This document shows positions 5,346-5,435 of a stretch of DNA of 5,435 bases, piece after piece. Position 1 is the stretch's first letter, and each line of letters opens with the position of its first letter. The DNA comes from Betaproteobacteria bacterium (GTDB lineage Bacteria > Pseudomonadota > Gammaproteobacteria > Burkholderiales > Casimicrobiaceae). The notes under the pieces are model-generated. The model was not told where the DNA came from, searched no databases, and saw nothing but the letters and a program-made list of their open reading frames with translations. The stretch is from NCBI GenBank assembly GCA_013298455.1, contig JAAFHR010000248.1, positions 1 through 5,435 of the forward strand, written 5' to 3'. The translations under genes and the position numbers were made by a program.

Positions 5346-5435
5346 TTAAGGTGATGGTAACGCTTCGCGATAGGCGGCGGCTTGCTCTTCCGCTCGTCGC
5401 TTTTCGGAGCGCGCGAGCCACAGGCTGCCAAAGAT
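5346..5435 (-). CDS. C-terminal end of an upstream gene, possibly a membrane protein, partial
   Basis: The frame enters from the right edge and runs 29 codons to a TAA at 5346-5348. It begins IFGSLWLARSEKRR and continues as a charged, Ala/Glu-rich tail ending in EALPSP. A short hydrophobic stretch followed by RSEKRR looks like the end of a last transmembrane helix with a positively charged cytoplasmic tail, as in many amino-acid or amine permeases. The stop is 30 bp before the porin ATG and no terminator lies between, so the two genes are probably co-transcribed. The family cannot be identified from so little sequence; a transporter is an inference. Confidence 0.65.
   Translation of the reverse strand: MFGSLWLARSEKRRAEEQAAAYREALPSP

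Noticed and set aside
1..5435. CRISPR array, tRNA or rRNA genes, insertion sequence with transposase
   Set aside because: No regularly spaced direct repeats with unique spacers, no cloverleaf or rRNA-like stretch, and no transposase frame or terminal inverted repeats were seen.

Overview
The window suggests a betaproteobacterium, probably a Burkholderiales-like environmental strain. The reasons are a DUF3138-type outer-membrane protein (a family I know mainly from Betaproteobacteria), moderately high GC, and palindromic intergenic repeats of types common in Beta- and Gammaproteobacteria. I cannot name the species.

Left edge (1-233): the end of a plus-strand reading frame runs into a well-formed 129-bp integron attC site. 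Its stop codon lies inside the R'' core box, as is usual for gene cassettes. The window therefore begins in the last, or last recognisable, cassette of an integron array, with the integrase expected off the left edge. The stretch 234-707 has no convincing gene. It holds two inverted copies of a dRS3-like palindrome (444-463 and 524-543) and then an AT-rich spacer.

The rest is a leftward (minus-strand) gene cluster. In transcription order it holds: the last 29 codons of an unidentified, possibly membrane, protein (5435-5346); a DUF3138 family outer-membrane barrel/porin (5315-3897); two tandem hairpins, the second a good intrinsic terminator (3884-3826); a PuuC-like aldehyde dehydrogenase (3795-2296); a 280-bp spacer with a 115-bp inverted repeat built of 9-10-bp CGCAGATT units (2160-2046); and a type III glutamine synthetase-like ligase (2015-708).

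The likely shared job is catabolism of an amine. The porin, and perhaps the truncated upstream gene, would handle entry. The ligase would gamma-glutamylate the amine, and the dehydrogenase would oxidise the gamma-glutamyl-aminoaldehyde to the acid, as in the Puu route for putrescine. The ligase lacks both acidic residues that bind ammonium in classical glutamine synthetase, which supports an amine substrate. The oxidase/dehydrogenase (PuuB-like) and hydrolase (PuuD-like) steps are not in this window, and the actual substrate cannot be read from the sequence.

I see no clearly new multi-gene system. The most notable points are the attC site beside an amine-catabolic cluster, the ligase's altered ammonium site, and the strictly mirrored short-unit hairpin ahead of the ligase gene.
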